Shown: positions 35,269 to 43,960 of the stretch, one piece after another
Layout: every line of letters begins with the position of its first letter
Position numbering within the stretch: position 1 is the stretch's first letter
Assembly: GCA_016708345.1 (NCBI GenBank)
Contig: JADJFX010000042.1
Coordinates: 1 to 64,000 of the forward strand
Direction: 5' to 3'
Length of the DNA stretch: 64,000 nucleotides
Origin: Candidatus Rhodoferax bjergmarkensis
GTDB lineage: Bacteria; Pseudomonadota; Gammaproteobacteria; Burkholderiales; Burkholderiaceae_C
Translations under genes and position numbers: made by a program
Notes under the pieces: model-generated
What the model was told of the DNA's origin: nothing
Databases searched by the model: none
What the model saw: the letters and a program-made list of their open reading frames with translations, nothing else

Positions 35269-36633
35269 ATGACCCTCGACGACTCCCACAAACCACCGGC
35301 AACTGCACTCTTGCTCACAGGCGGTGGCGCGCGCGCCGCCTACCAAGTGGGGGTGCTGGAGGCGGTTGCCGACATTCGCAAAGAATGCGGTGCGTTGTCT
35401 GAAGCCAATCCGTTTCCCATCATCACCGGCACGTCCGCAGGTGCCATCAATGCCGCAGCAATGGCCTGTGGTGCCGATGACTTCGACCGCACCGTGCGAG
35501 CGATCGTCAAAGTTTGGGAAGACCTCGATGTTCACCAAGTCTATCGGGCCGACTCCCTGAGCATGGTGCGTTCAGGCGCGGGCTGGATGAGTTTGCTGTC
35601 GATGGGCTGGCTGGCTGCCAAGTTGCGTGGCGTGCGCCAGCGCTCCTTGCTGGACAACAGCCCCCTGCACAAGTTGCTGACCAAACTGGTGCAATTTGAG
35701 CGCCTGCCGGCACTGATACGGCGAGGCCACCTGCAGGCACTGGCCATCACTGCGTCGAGCTACAGCTCGGGCGAACATGTCACTTTTTTCGAAGGCGACA
35801 AGCGACTCAAACCTTGGGTGCGATCCCAGCGCTGCGCTGTGCGCGATCACATTACCCATGCACACCTGCTCGCCTCATCAGCCATTCCGTTCCTGTTTCC
35901 GGCTACCGCGCTGCAAATCAACGGACACACCGAATACTTTGGTGACGGATCCATGCGTCAGACCGCACCAGTGGCTGCAGCTATACATTTAGGAGCAAAC
36001 CGGGTCATGGTGGTGGGCGCTGGGCGCATGAACGAACCCCAGGAAGAAAGGCACCTTCACACCAGCCACAGCGAACCATCGCTGGCCCAGATTGCCGGCC
36101 ACACACTCTCCAACATCTTTCTGGATGCGTTGGCGGTTGACGTGGAACGGGCCCGGCGCATCAACCAGACCGTTGCCCTGGTGCCACCAGAGGCACGGGG
36201 GCGCACCGCCCTGCGGCAGGTTGAAGTGCTGCTGATTGCGCCGTCCCAGCGTCTGGACACCATTGCCGCCCGCCACTTTGAGGAGCTGCCACCGGCCATG
36301 CGCACCGTGCTCAGGGCGATCGGCGTCTCGGCCAAAGCCACTGACCCCCAAGGCGCGGCGCTGGCGAGTTACCTGATGTTTGAGGATGGCTACACCCGTG
36401 AACTGATGGTGCTGGGCTATAACGACGCACAGCGCCAACGCGCCGAGGTGTGTACTTTTTTTGGCTGGACCGACCCCAAGGCCTCAAAAGACAAGACGCA
36501 TGCGGTGCCACCACCCAAGCCAGAACGCCGCCGCGATTCGCTGCGTTTACGGGGGGGAAAATTCTGGGGGGGGGGCGGGGCGGCGGGGGGGGGGGGGGGG
36601 GGGGGAAAGGGGAAACTAAGCATTAGGCGTTAG
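35269..36633 (+). CDS. Patatin-like phospholipase (3' end corrupted)
   Basis: This serine lipase of the patatin family carries the oxyanion-hole block LLTGGGARAAYQVGVLEA (~residues 15-32), the nucleophile G-x-S-x-G (ITGTSAGAINAAAMACG) and the catalytic Asp in YFGDGSMRQTAPVAAAIHLGA. Similar proteins act on membrane phospholipids at the cytoplasmic face. The ATG at 35269 (MTLDDSHKPP) is preferred; an upstream in-frame ATG adds unrelated residues. The reading enters a poly-G tract at 36546, so the last ~30 residues (glycine runs) are probably artefactual. The true stop is likely just before or within the tract. Confidence 0.85.
   Translation: MTLDDSHKPPATALLLTGGGARAAYQVGVLEAVADIRKECGALSEANPFPIITGTSAGAINAAAMACGADDFDRTVRAIVKVWEDLDVHQVYRADSLSMVRSGAGWMSLLSMGWLAAKLRGVRQRSLLDNSPLHKLLTKLVQFERLPALIRRGHLQALAITASSYSSGEHVTFFEGDKRLKPWVRSQRCAVRDHITHAHLLASSAIPFLFPATALQINGHTEYFGDGSMRQTAPVAAAIHLGANRVMVVGAGRMNEPQEERHLHTSHSEPSLAQIAGHTLSNIFLDALAVDVERARRINQTVALVPPEARGRTALRQVEVLLIAPSQRLDTIAARHFEELPPAMRTVLRAIGVSAKATDPQGAALASYLMFEDGYTRELMVLGYNDAQRQRAEVCTFFGWTDPKASKDKTHAVPPPKPERRRDSLRLRGGKFWGGGGAAGGGGGGGKGKLSIRR
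36546..36609. other. Poly-G tract, likely base-calling or assembly artefact
   Basis: About 60 bases are nearly all G with isolated C or A, between two convergent gene ends. Such runs are out of character for the surrounding sequence and resemble low-quality read ends. A second G/C homopolymer stretch occurs at 48255-48385. Confidence 0.65.
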
Positions 36634-37264
36634 GGTACGAATCCGCACTTTTCTTGTAATCAAATACTGCAAGCTTTTCAGTTCGAACGTTGACCCGTGC
36701 AGGCACACACTGACGAAGGGCCTCTGCCAATGGGTCTTCTTGGTTGCTTGGGAAGGGGACATGCAAGTAAGGGCGACCGCTACCTGACCGAGAAGCTCCG
36801 GCGTTGATTCGATCCGAGACGCTCCAAGAGTCGTACTCGTCTTTCAGCAGAAAGACAAGGACGGCACGGCCCACGTAGGTAGTTTCACCGAGCTCAATCG
36901 TCTTGAAGTTCTTCACAAGGACAAGCTCCTCTATCGAAGTCCACAATACGGACTGCCGCCTTGCGCCCAGATTGGCAGTCACGGAGATTCCCCACGAATC
37001 TGCCGAAAACACATGCGCACCGCTTTCGTCAATGGTTTTTTTGGCCATGGCAGGCAAGCGAAGCAGCAAGGCAGCGCCCACCAACCCAAAAAGCAAAGAA
37101 AAGACGAGGAAGGCCTTGGGCGTTCTTGGTTGATTGCTCACGAAATAAAAGCCAAGGGCAAATACCAAGCAAGCACATCCCAGTGCGGCGCCATAGGCGA
37201 TAACACCCCACTTTTCCCGATAGACCAGAACTTCTCTCTCTGATAGCCGCAACTTGAGCTTCAT
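36623..37264 (-). CDS. Hypothetical membrane protein with two transmembrane helices
   Basis: This 213-residue protein starts MKLKLRLSEREVLVYREKWG. Two helices lie at about residues 23-43 (AYGAALGCACLVFALGFYFV) and 52-70 (FLVFSLLFGLVGAALLLRL), followed by a soluble C-terminal domain with TSIEELVLVKNFKTIELGETTYVGRAVLVFLL. The layout resembles bacterial PH-like membrane proteins, but no family is claimed. It is divergent from urtA. Its 3' end lies against the poly-G tract; its own sequence looks normal up to the stop. Confidence 0.65.
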   Translation of the reverse strand: MKLKLRLSEREVLVYREKWGVIAYGAALGCACLVFALGFYFVSNQPRTPKAFLVFSLLFGLVGAALLLRLPAMAKKTIDESGAHVFSADSWGISVTANLGARRQSVLWTSIEELVLVKNFKTIELGETTYVGRAVLVFLLKDEYDSWSVSDRINAGASRSGSGRPYLHVPFPSNQEDPLAEALRQCVPARVNVRTEKLAVFDYKKSADSYPNA

Positions 37265-37490
37265 ACAAACCTCGGTAAATATTCACCACTGGAATCGAAA
37301 AACCCTGAATCTCCCTATGCTGCAAAGAGAGCGCGGCGATTATCACGCACCCGCCGTCCCATACGCCACTCGGCGTATTTCGCAAACCGCTGACCTTCCC
37401 TACAGTCAAACCATCGTCGCGCAAGGCCAGCCTGAACGGCCTGACCAAGCGCAACGAAATCGGTTTTTACTTAACTACGGAAGGTCACCC

Positions 37491-38765
37491 ATGCAAAGCA
37501 CAAACTCACGTCGATTTACGCTCAAGGCGCTCACCGCTGCGGTTGCGCTCACCACCTTTGCGGCGCTGCCAGCGCACGCGGCGGACACCATCAAGGTCGG
37601 CATTTTGCACAGCCTGTCGGGCACCATGGCCATTTCGGAAACGGTGTTGAAAGACACGGTGCTGATGGCGATTGACGAGATCAACGACAAGGGCGGTGTG
37701 CTGGGCAAAAAGCTGGAGCCCGTGATTGTGGACCCTGCGTCCAACTGGCCCATGTTTGCGGAAAAAACCAAGCAGTTGCTGGGCAAGGACAAGGTTTCGG
37801 TCATCTTCGGATGCTGGACTTCGGTCTCGCGCAAGTCGGTGTTACCGGTGGTGGAAGAAATGAACGGCCTGCTGTTCTACCCCGTGCAGTACGAGGGTGA
37901 AGAGTTGTCCAAAAACGTGTTCTACACCGGCGCAGCGCCCAACCAGCAGGCCATTCCCGCAGTGGACTACCTGATGAGCAAAGATGGCGGGGCTGCCAAG
38001 CGCTGGGTGCTGCTGGGCACCGACTATGTGTACCCCCGAACCACCAACAAAATTTTGCGCGCCTATTTGAAATCCAAGGGTGTGGCCGACAAGGACATCG
38101 ACGAAAAATACACCCCGTTTGGCCACTCCGATTACCAGACCATCGTGGCTGACGTGAAGAAATTCGCCGCCGGTGGCAAGACCGCCGTGGTGTCCACCAT
38201 CAACGGTGACTCCAACGTGCCGTTCTACAAGGAACTCGGCAACGCCGGCCTGAAGGCCAAGGACGTGCCCGTGGTGGCTTTCAGCGTGGGTGAAGAAGAA
38301 CTGCGCGGCGTGGACACCAAACCGCTGGTGGGTCACTTGGCGGCCTGGAACTACTTCCAGTCCATCAAGAACCCGACCAACACTGATTTCATCGCCAAGT
38401 GGACAAAGTACGCCAAGGCCAAGAGCATTGCCGGCCACAAGGACAAGCCTTTAACCAATGACCCGATGGAAGCCACCTACATCGGCATCAACATGTGGAA
38501 ACAGGCGGTTGAAAAAGCCAAGTCCACCGAAACTGACAAGGTGATCGCGGCGATGGCCGGGCAGACCTTCAAGGCACCCAGCGGCATCGTGAGCAAGATG
38601 GACGAGAAAAACCACCATTTGCACAAGTCGGTGTTCATTGGCGAGATCAAGGCTGACGGCCAGTTCAACGTGGTCTGGAAGACACCCGGCCCTGTCAAGG
38701 CAAAGCCATGGTCTCCGTACATCGAAGGCAATGACGCCAAGCCTGACGAGCCTGTGAAGAAGTAA
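37491..38765 (+). CDS. urtA: Urea ABC transporter substrate-binding protein
   Basis: This 424-residue periplasmic protein has an N-terminal signal MQSTNSRRFTLKALTAAVAL with twin arginines and an AHA cleavage site. The mature part begins DTIKVGILHSLSGTMAISETVLKDTVLMA, then EPVIVDPASNWPMFAEKTKQLL, typical of UrtA/AmiC-type binding proteins. It captures urea for the UrtBCDE transporter. ATG 37491 is chosen, with a nearby GGAAGG ribosome site; the longer reading from 37254 overlaps the divergent gene's promoter region and is rejected. A hairpin follows at 38779. Regulation by nitrogen status is expected from the family, but no NtrC site was identified. Confidence 0.93.
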   Translation: MQSTNSRRFTLKALTAAVALTTFAALPAHAADTIKVGILHSLSGTMAISETVLKDTVLMAIDEINDKGGVLGKKLEPVIVDPASNWPMFAEKTKQLLGKDKVSVIFGCWTSVSRKSVLPVVEEMNGLLFYPVQYEGEELSKNVFYTGAAPNQQAIPAVDYLMSKDGGAAKRWVLLGTDYVYPRTTNKILRAYLKSKGVADKDIDEKYTPFGHSDYQTIVADVKKFAAGGKTAVVSTINGDSNVPFYKELGNAGLKAKDVPVVAFSVGEEELRGVDTKPLVGHLAAWNYFQSIKNPTNTDFIAKWTKYAKAKSIAGHKDKPLTNDPMEATYIGINMWKQAVEKAKSTETDKVIAAMAGQTFKAPSGIVSKMDEKNHHLHKSVFIGEIKADGQFNVVWKTPGPVKAKPWSPYIEGNDAKPDEPVKK

Positions 38766-38778
38766 GTTGTGGCGAAGT

Positions 38779-38798
38779 AAGAGGCGGCAACGCCTCTT
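38779..38798 (+). terminator. Hairpin between urtA and urtB (attenuator-like)
   Basis: A perfect 8-bp stem AAGAGGCG/CGCCTCTT closes on a GCAA tetraloop and is followed by only a short T run. It may protect the urtA mRNA end or partly stop transcription, raising urtA over the membrane genes. Confidence 0.6.
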
Positions 38799-38834
38799 TC
38801 CTTCACCTCACTGTGTGGCATTCGAAAGTACTTT

Positions 38835-40400
38835 GTGAATCGCATCTTCATTTTATTTGCTATATTTTCAATAGCTGCTAACGCACACGCCATAAGCTCA
38901 GACAAGGTAAAAGCCATTGCAATTGGCGAGGGTGAAACACGCATAGAAGCCCTGCGCGGCGCGGTGACGGAGGCTGATGAAAAAACGCTTGCCTTCATTC
39001 AGGCCCTGTCCGACGATGCCGTGAAGGTGGTCGATGGCCTACCCGTGATCGTGAAGGACGGCAAAGCGGTCGATCCTGTCACCGGCGCAGAGTCGGCCTT
39101 GAGTGAGGCGGCAGAAGATGTGATGAACAACAACCGCATGCGCGGGGAGATCGACAGCGCGCTGGCTGCGCTCAAACTCATGTCCAAGGACGAGGCGGTG
39201 CGCCGCGAAGCCGTCAAAACCCTGCAAGGCGAGGTGGACGAAAACAAACTGCCCCTGCTGGACAAAGCCTTTGCGCAGGAAACCGTGCCCGACATCAAAG
39301 AGCGCCTGGGTCTGCTGCGCGCAGCCGCCTTGTCAGGCAGTGCGGACAGCGCCAAACGGCTGGCAGCAGCCCAACTGCTGGCAGAGAGTTCGCAGGCTGC
39401 TACCAAAACTTTGCTCTTGGAGCGCCTTTCCATCGAGACGGACCCCAAAGTCAAAAGCGCGCTGCAACTGAGCCTGAGCAAGGTGGAAGCACGCCTGGCC
39501 TGGGGTGACCGACTGGGCGCAATCTTCAGCGGCATCAGCCTGGGTTCCATCCTGCTGTTAGTGGCGCTGGGCTTGGCCATTACCTACGGCCTGATGGGCG
39601 TGATCAACATGGCGCACGGCGAGCTGATGATGATTGGTGCCTACGCCACCTATGTGGTGCAGGGCCTGTTTCAAAAATATGCGCCGGGCGCGTTTGACTG
39701 GTATTTGCTGGCCTCGGTGCCAGTGGCCTTTGCAACGTCGGCATTGGTGGGAGCGGCATTGGAGCGTGGCGTGATCCGCTTTCTGTATGGTCGCCCGCTG
39801 GAAACGCTGCTGGCCACCTGGGGCATCAGCCTGATGCTGATGCAGCTTGTGCGCACGTTGTTTGGCGCGCAAAACGTGGGGGTCGAAAACCCGAGCTGGA
39901 TGAGTGGCGGCGTGCAATTGATGGGCAACCTGTCCTTGCCCTACAACCGGCTGGTGATTGTGGGCTTTGCCATCACCGTGCTGGTGGGCGTGTGGTTTTT
40001 GATTGAAAAAACCCGCCTGGGCCTGTTTGTGCGCGGCGTCACGCAAAACCGCCCGATTGCCAGCTGCATGGGCGTGAACACCGCCCGCATTGACACCTAT
40101 GCGTTTGCCTTGGGCTCAGGCATTGCGGGTTTGGCCGGCTGTGCGCTGAGCCAGATTGGCAACGTCGGGCCCGATTTGGGCCAAGGCTACATCGTGGACT
40201 CGTTTTTGGTGGTGGTGCTGGGCGGCGTGGGCCAGCTGGCGGGCACGGTGTACGCCGCGCTGGGGCTGGGCGTGCTCAACAAGTTCCTGGAGGGCTGGGT
40301 GGGCGCAGTGCTGGCCAAGATTGCCGTACTGGTGTTCATCATCGTCTTTATTCAAAAACGTCCACAAGGCATTTTTGCCATGAAGGGCAGACAAGTATGA
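38835..40400 (+). CDS. urtB: Urea ABC transporter permease UrtB
   Basis: This 521-residue inner-membrane permease has a GTG start at 38835. The N-terminal signal segment IFILFAIFSIAANAHA precedes a periplasmic alpha-helical domain of about 200 residues. The LivH-like permease follows, from GAIFSGISLGSILLLVALGLAITYGLMGVINMAHGELMMIGAY through GGVGQLAGTVYAALGLGVLN. An N-terminal helical domain is normal for proteobacterial UrtB. With UrtC it forms the membrane channel of the urea importer. The signal-peptide coding region coincides with a reverse copy of the dispersed repeat (38855-38896). Confidence 0.92.
   Translation: MNRIFILFAIFSIAANAHAISSDKVKAIAIGEGETRIEALRGAVTEADEKTLAFIQALSDDAVKVVDGLPVIVKDGKAVDPVTGAESALSEAAEDVMNNNRMRGEIDSALAALKLMSKDEAVRREAVKTLQGEVDENKLPLLDKAFAQETVPDIKERLGLLRAAALSGSADSAKRLAAAQLLAESSQAATKTLLLERLSIETDPKVKSALQLSLSKVEARLAWGDRLGAIFSGISLGSILLLVALGLAITYGLMGVINMAHGELMMIGAYATYVVQGLFQKYAPGAFDWYLLASVPVAFATSALVGAALERGVIRFLYGRPLETLLATWGISLMLMQLVRTLFGAQNVGVENPSWMSGGVQLMGNLSLPYNRLVIVGFAITVLVGVWFLIEKTRLGLFVRGVTQNRPIASCMGVNTARIDTYAFALGSGIAGLAGCALSQIGNVGPDLGQGYIVDSFLVVVLGGVGQLAGTVYAALGLGVLNKFLEGWVGAVLAKIAVLVFIIVFIQKRPQGIFAMKGRQV
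38855..38896 (-). repeat. Dispersed repeat, copy 4, internally shortened (urtB signal peptide)
   Basis: Read on the minus strand: CTTATGGCGTGTGCGT, then AGCAGCTATTGAAAATATAGCA. It aligns with copy 3 at 20524 except that the middle spacer and one TGCGCA half-site are missing. It encodes FAIFSIAANAHAIS of UrtB. Confidence 0.5.
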
Positions 40401-40552
40401 AACCCCCCGGCTTGCCCACTTCGTGTGGCCGCTTTCCCCCTTGCAGGGGCAACACCAGCAGCCCGGCGAAGCCGGTTCTGCGGTGTTTCTCGATGGGGCC
40501 TCGCTGCGCTCGGCAAACGCTCTTCACTGGCTAACTTTCACGTTAAGCTGAT
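40401..40552. other. GC-rich intergenic segment with small hairpins, urtB-urtC
   Basis: No coding frame was seen. It contains short inverted repeats (CCCCCTTGCAGGGG and CCGGCGAAGCCGG), which make a structured mRNA between the two permease genes. The segment resembles intergenic repeats common in Comamonadaceae. Confidence 0.4.
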
Positions 40553-41686
40553 ATGAATACAAGCACTGTGACACCACAATTTCAACTTCCCAAAAAATCA
40601 ACTTTGCTTGGCCGCTCAGGGTGGACCGCTCTTGTCGCCGCCGTGATTGTTTTGTGCGCGGTGGTGCCCGTGCTGAACCTGCTGGTGCCCCCAAGCAGTG
40701 TGTTCCACCTGAGCGACTTTGCCGTCGCGCTGGTGGGCAAGATCATGTGCTACGCCATTTGCGCGCTGGCCATGGATTTGATCTGGGGCTACACCGGCAT
40801 CCTGAGCCTGGGCCACGGCCTGTTTTTTGCACTGGGGGGCTATGCCATGGGCATGTACCTCATGCGCCAGATTGGCCTGGAAGGCAACTACAAAAGCAGC
40901 TTGCCTGACTTCATGGTGTTTCTGGACTGGAAGACACTGCCCTGGCACTGGACGTTTTCGGACAGCTTTCTCGCCACGCTGCTCCTGGTGGTGGCAGTGC
41001 CCGGTCTGGTCGCCTTTGTATTTGGCTACTTTGCCTTTCGCTCGCGCATCAAGGGCGTGTACTTTTCCATCATCACCCAAGCCATGACCTTTGCCGCCAT
41101 GCTGCTGTTTTTCCGCAATGAGACAGGCTTTGGCGGCAACAACGGGTTTACCGATTTCAAGCGCATTTTGAACATTCCGATTGCCACGCCCAGCATGCGT
41201 ATGACCTTATTTGTTTTGACAGCCTTGACCCTGCTGTCCTTTTTGCTGCTGGCACGCTGGCTGGTGGGCAGCAAATTTGGTCGCGTTCTGCAGGCTGTGC
41301 GCGATGCCGAGTCACGGGTCATGTTCTCGGGCTACAACCCGGTCGGCTTCAAGCTCACCATCTGGACCATCTCGGCCATGATGTGCGGCGTGGCCGGGGC
41401 CCTGTATGTGCCGCAAGTCGGCATCATCAACCCGAGCGAAATGAGCCCGGCCAATTCGATTGAAATTGCCATTTGGGCAGCCGTGGGCGGGCGCGCCACC
41501 CTGGTCGGGCCGATTGTGGGTGCCTTTATCGTGAACGGTGCCAAGAGCTGGCTGACCGTGACCTACCCTGAATTCTGGTTGTACTTTCTGGGGGCGCTGT
41601 TCATTGGCGTGACGCTGTTCATGCCCGATGGCGTGGTGGGCTTGTACAAAAAGCTGACGTCCAAAGTGAAGGGAGCTGCCAAATGA
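40553..41686 (+). CDS. urtC: Urea ABC transporter permease UrtC
   Basis: This 377-residue LivM-type inner-membrane permease starts MNTSTVTPQFQLPKKS. About ten hydrophobic helices are present, with ALAMDLIWGYTGILSLGHGLFFALGGYAMGMYLM (~residues 70-105) and a coupling segment FGRVLQAVRDAESRVMFSGYNP near 245-265 that contacts the ATPases. The stop overlaps the urtD start by four bases (ATGA). A small structured gap of 152 bp separates it from urtB. Together with UrtB it moves urea into the cytoplasm. Confidence 0.93.
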   Translation: MNTSTVTPQFQLPKKSTLLGRSGWTALVAAVIVLCAVVPVLNLLVPPSSVFHLSDFAVALVGKIMCYAICALAMDLIWGYTGILSLGHGLFFALGGYAMGMYLMRQIGLEGNYKSSLPDFMVFLDWKTLPWHWTFSDSFLATLLLVVAVPGLVAFVFGYFAFRSRIKGVYFSIITQAMTFAAMLLFFRNETGFGGNNGFTDFKRILNIPIATPSMRMTLFVLTALTLLSFLLLARWLVGSKFGRVLQAVRDAESRVMFSGYNPVGFKLTIWTISAMMCGVAGALYVPQVGIINPSEMSPANSIEIAIWAAVGGRATLVGPIVGAFIVNGAKSWLTVTYPEFWLYFLGALFIGVTLFMPDGVVGLYKKLTSKVKGAAK

Positions 41687-42564
41687 CACCCGAACTGATG
41701 GAAGCAGGTGCCCGCCGCCTGGAGGCCCACCAAGCCGCGATGGCCGCCAAAAAAGGGCAAACCGAGTCGGGTGGACGCAGTGCCGGCATTGGCCGCGTGG
41801 TGAAAGACCAGCAGGTCGATGTGACACATGGTCGCATTCTCTATTTGGAAGACGTGAACGTGAGCTTTGACGGCTTCAAGGCCATCAATAACTTGTCGCT
41901 GGACATTGCACCGGGCGAGCTGCGCTGCATCATCGGCCCCAATGGGGCTGGCAAGACTACCATGATGGACATCATCACCGGCAAAACCCGGCCCGACTCG
42001 GGCACGGTGTTCTTTGGCAGCACGATTGATTTGTTGCGCTTCACCGAACCCGAAATTGCGCAGCTGGGCATTGGCCGCAAGTTTCAAAAACCGACCGTGT
42101 TTGAGCAACTCACCGTGTTCGAAAACCTGGAACTGGCGCTCAAAACCCACAAGGGCGTCAAGGCTTCGGTTTTTTTCAAGCTGGACTCGGCCCAGGGCGA
42201 CCGCCTGGCGCAGGTGCTGCACACCATCCACCTGGCAGGCAGCGCCTTCAGCCTGGCGGGTGTGCTCAGCCACGGACAAAAGCAGTGGCTGGAAATCGGC
42301 ATGCTGCTGATGCAAGACCCCAAACTCTTGCTGCTCGATGAGCCGGTGGCCGGCATGACCGACCATGAAACCGAACGTACCGCCGAGCTGTTTCTCTCGC
42401 TCAAAGGCCAGCACTCGCTGATGGTGGTGGAGCACGACATGAGCTTCATCAACACCATTTCCGACATCGTGACGGTGCTGTGTGATGGCTCGGTGCTGGC
42501 GCAGGGCACGCTGGCGCAGGTGCAGGCGGATGAACGGGTAATTGAGGTGTACCTTGGAAGGTAG
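41683..42564 (+). CDS. urtD: Urea ABC transporter ATP-binding protein UrtD
   Basis: This 293-residue LivG-type ATPase starts MTPELMEAGARRLEAHQAAM; the first ~45 residues form a hydrophilic extension. It carries Walker A IIGPNGAGKTTMMDI (~residues 85-100), the signature LSHGQKQWLEIGMLL and Walker B LLLLDEPVAGMTDHE, then the H-loop VVEHDM. LSHGQ in place of LSGGQ is usual in UrtD. It pairs with UrtE to power urea uptake. The start is fixed by the ATGA overlap with urtC. About 670 bp of repeat DNA separates it from urtE. Confidence 0.93.
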   Translation: MTPELMEAGARRLEAHQAAMAAKKGQTESGGRSAGIGRVVKDQQVDVTHGRILYLEDVNVSFDGFKAINNLSLDIAPGELRCIIGPNGAGKTTMMDIITGKTRPDSGTVFFGSTIDLLRFTEPEIAQLGIGRKFQKPTVFEQLTVFENLELALKTHKGVKASVFFKLDSAQGDRLAQVLHTIHLAGSAFSLAGVLSHGQKQWLEIGMLLMQDPKLLLLDEPVAGMTDHETERTAELFLSLKGQHSLMVVEHDMSFINTISDIVTVLCDGSVLAQGTLAQVQADERVIEVYLGR

Positions 42565-42590
42565 TCGTCCTTTTTGCTGGATTGTTTGTC

Positions 42591-43204
42591 GCGTGGCAGG
42601 CCGGGTCTCGGCCCGGCGGGCGACTCACTTTTCTTTGCTTCGCCAAAGAAAAGTAAGCAAAAGAAAGGCGAGCCGGATGCGTCGTCCCTGCGGGCACACT
42701 GCGTTGCTCGGCCTGGGCGGGGTGCGCGCAAACTCGCCTTCGGCTCAAACACGCGCGCCCCTGATCCGCCCAGCCCTGCGCTACTCGCCGACGCATAACG
42801 GCGGGGAACCGGGTACTGCAGCAGTTGCACAGCCCGATACGATTTTTAAGCCGTATACACAGCAAAATTGCTATGAAAAAAGTAGCTACTTGCGCAAACT
42901 CTGCTTGCGCAAATGGCATTTTTCTTCACCAATTTTGCCCACTCACGGAGCCGAGCGCAGCAAAGGCGTGTTTGCTCCCCTTCCCTTCTGTATGCGCCGA
43001 GGAGCGCAGCTTGGGGCGGATCAGGGGCGTGCATGTTTGAGCGAAGCGAGTTTGCACGCACCCCGCCTCAAGCGAGCACCGCAGGTTGCCCGAAGCGCAG
43101 CGGAGGGACGCAGACAGCAGGGTCGCCTTTTCTTTGCTTACTTTCTTTTGGCGACGCAAAAGAAAGTGAGTCGCCCGCCCGGGGCGAGACCCGGCTTGCC
43201 ACGC
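42591..43204. repeat. Large imperfect inverted repeat (~614 bp) between urtD and urtE
   Basis: The left arm 42591-42798 and right arm 42990-43204 are close reverse complements over about 210 bp, for example GGGCGACTCACTTT and CTCAAACA.GC.CGCCCCTGA on both sides. A loop of about 190 bp holds a reverse copy of the dispersed repeat. No credible gene lies inside. It may be a MITE-like or fused repeat insertion. The transcript would fold into a long stem that could uncouple urtE from urtD expression. Confidence 0.75.
42869..42921 (-). repeat. Dispersed ~55-bp repeat, copy 5 (in loop of the large inverted repeat)
   Basis: On the minus strand it reads AAATGCCATTTGCGCAAGCA, a short spacer, TTGCGCAAGTAGCTACTT and TTTTCATAGCA. 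Both TGCGCA half-sites are kept. Confidence 0.65.
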
Positions 43205-43234
43205 CAGTGAGGCAGGTCAAAAAGAAATCAAACA

Positions 43235-43927
43235 ATGCTGAACATCAAAAACATCAACCAATACTACGGCGGCTCCCACATCCTGCGCGATGTGAGCCTG
43301 CAGGCCAGTCTGGGCAAAGTCACCGTCATCCTGGGTCGCAACGGGGTAGGCAAAACCACCCTGCTCAAAAGTCTTATGGGCCTGGTGCCCATCAAAAGCG
43401 GCAGCATTGAGCTGGACGGCAAACCCATCCACAACGCCACCCCCTACGAACGCGCCCGCTTGGGGCTGGGTTTTGTGCCGCAAGGCCGTGAAATCTTTGG
43501 TCGCCTCACCGTGGAAGAAAACCTGCGCATGGGCCTGGCCTATAAAAGCGCTGGCACCCCGATTCCGCCTGAACTTTTTGAACTGTTCCCGGTTCTCAAG
43601 CAAATGCTGCAGCGCCGCGGCGGCGACCTGTCGGGCGGGCAGCAACAGCAACTGGCCATTGCCCGGGCATTGGCAGCCAGTCCCAAGCTGTTGATTCTGG
43701 ACGAGCCGACCGAAGGCATCCAGCCCAGCATCATCAAAGACATTGGCCGCGTCATCCGCATGCTGGCCGACCGGGGCACCATGGCGATTGTGCTGGTGGA
43801 GCAGTACTACGATTTTGCGCAAGAACTGGCCGACGACTATGTAGTGATGGAGCGCGGCGCGGTCATCGCACAGGGACTTGGCAAGGACATGCAGGTCAAT
43901 GGGGTACGGCAACTGGTGGCGATTTGA
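43235..43927 (+). CDS. urtE: Urea ABC transporter ATP-binding protein UrtE
   Basis: This 230-residue LivF-type ATPase has Walker A ILGRNGVGKTTLLKSLMG (~residues 31-48), the Q-loop GFVPQGREIFGRLTVEENL, the signature LSGGQQQQLAIARAL, Walker B LLILDEPTEGIQPSI and H-loop VLVEQYY. All catalytic residues are present. It completes the urea importer with UrtD. A 34-bp gap leads to ureD, so uptake and urease maturation are likely co-transcribed. The upstream inverted repeat separates it from the rest of the urt genes. Confidence 0.94.
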   Translation: MLNIKNINQYYGGSHILRDVSLQASLGKVTVILGRNGVGKTTLLKSLMGLVPIKSGSIELDGKPIHNATPYERARLGLGFVPQGREIFGRLTVEENLRMGLAYKSAGTPIPPELFELFPVLKQMLQRRGGDLSGGQQQQLAIARALAASPKLLILDEPTEGIQPSIIKDIGRVIRMLADRGTMAIVLVEQYYDFAQELADDYVVMERGAVIAQGLGKDMQVNGVRQLVAI

Positions 43928-43960
43928 GCCGCCGCCGCGTGGCGTGGGTAGGATCGTGCC

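Noticed and set aside
36546..36609. A functional G-quadruplex regulatory site
   Set aside because: The run is too long and irregular, sits at a gene end, corrupts a reading frame and has a companion artefact at 48.3 kb.
37254..37490. A longer urtA N-terminus starting at 37254
   Set aside because: The extra residues are not signal-like or conserved and overlap the start of the divergent gene; ATG 37491 has a ribosome site and a proper signal peptide.
42542..43210. Open frames within the urtD-urtE gap
   Set aside because: They read through the inverted repeat arms on both strands with repeated peptides; no family similarity or ribosome site.
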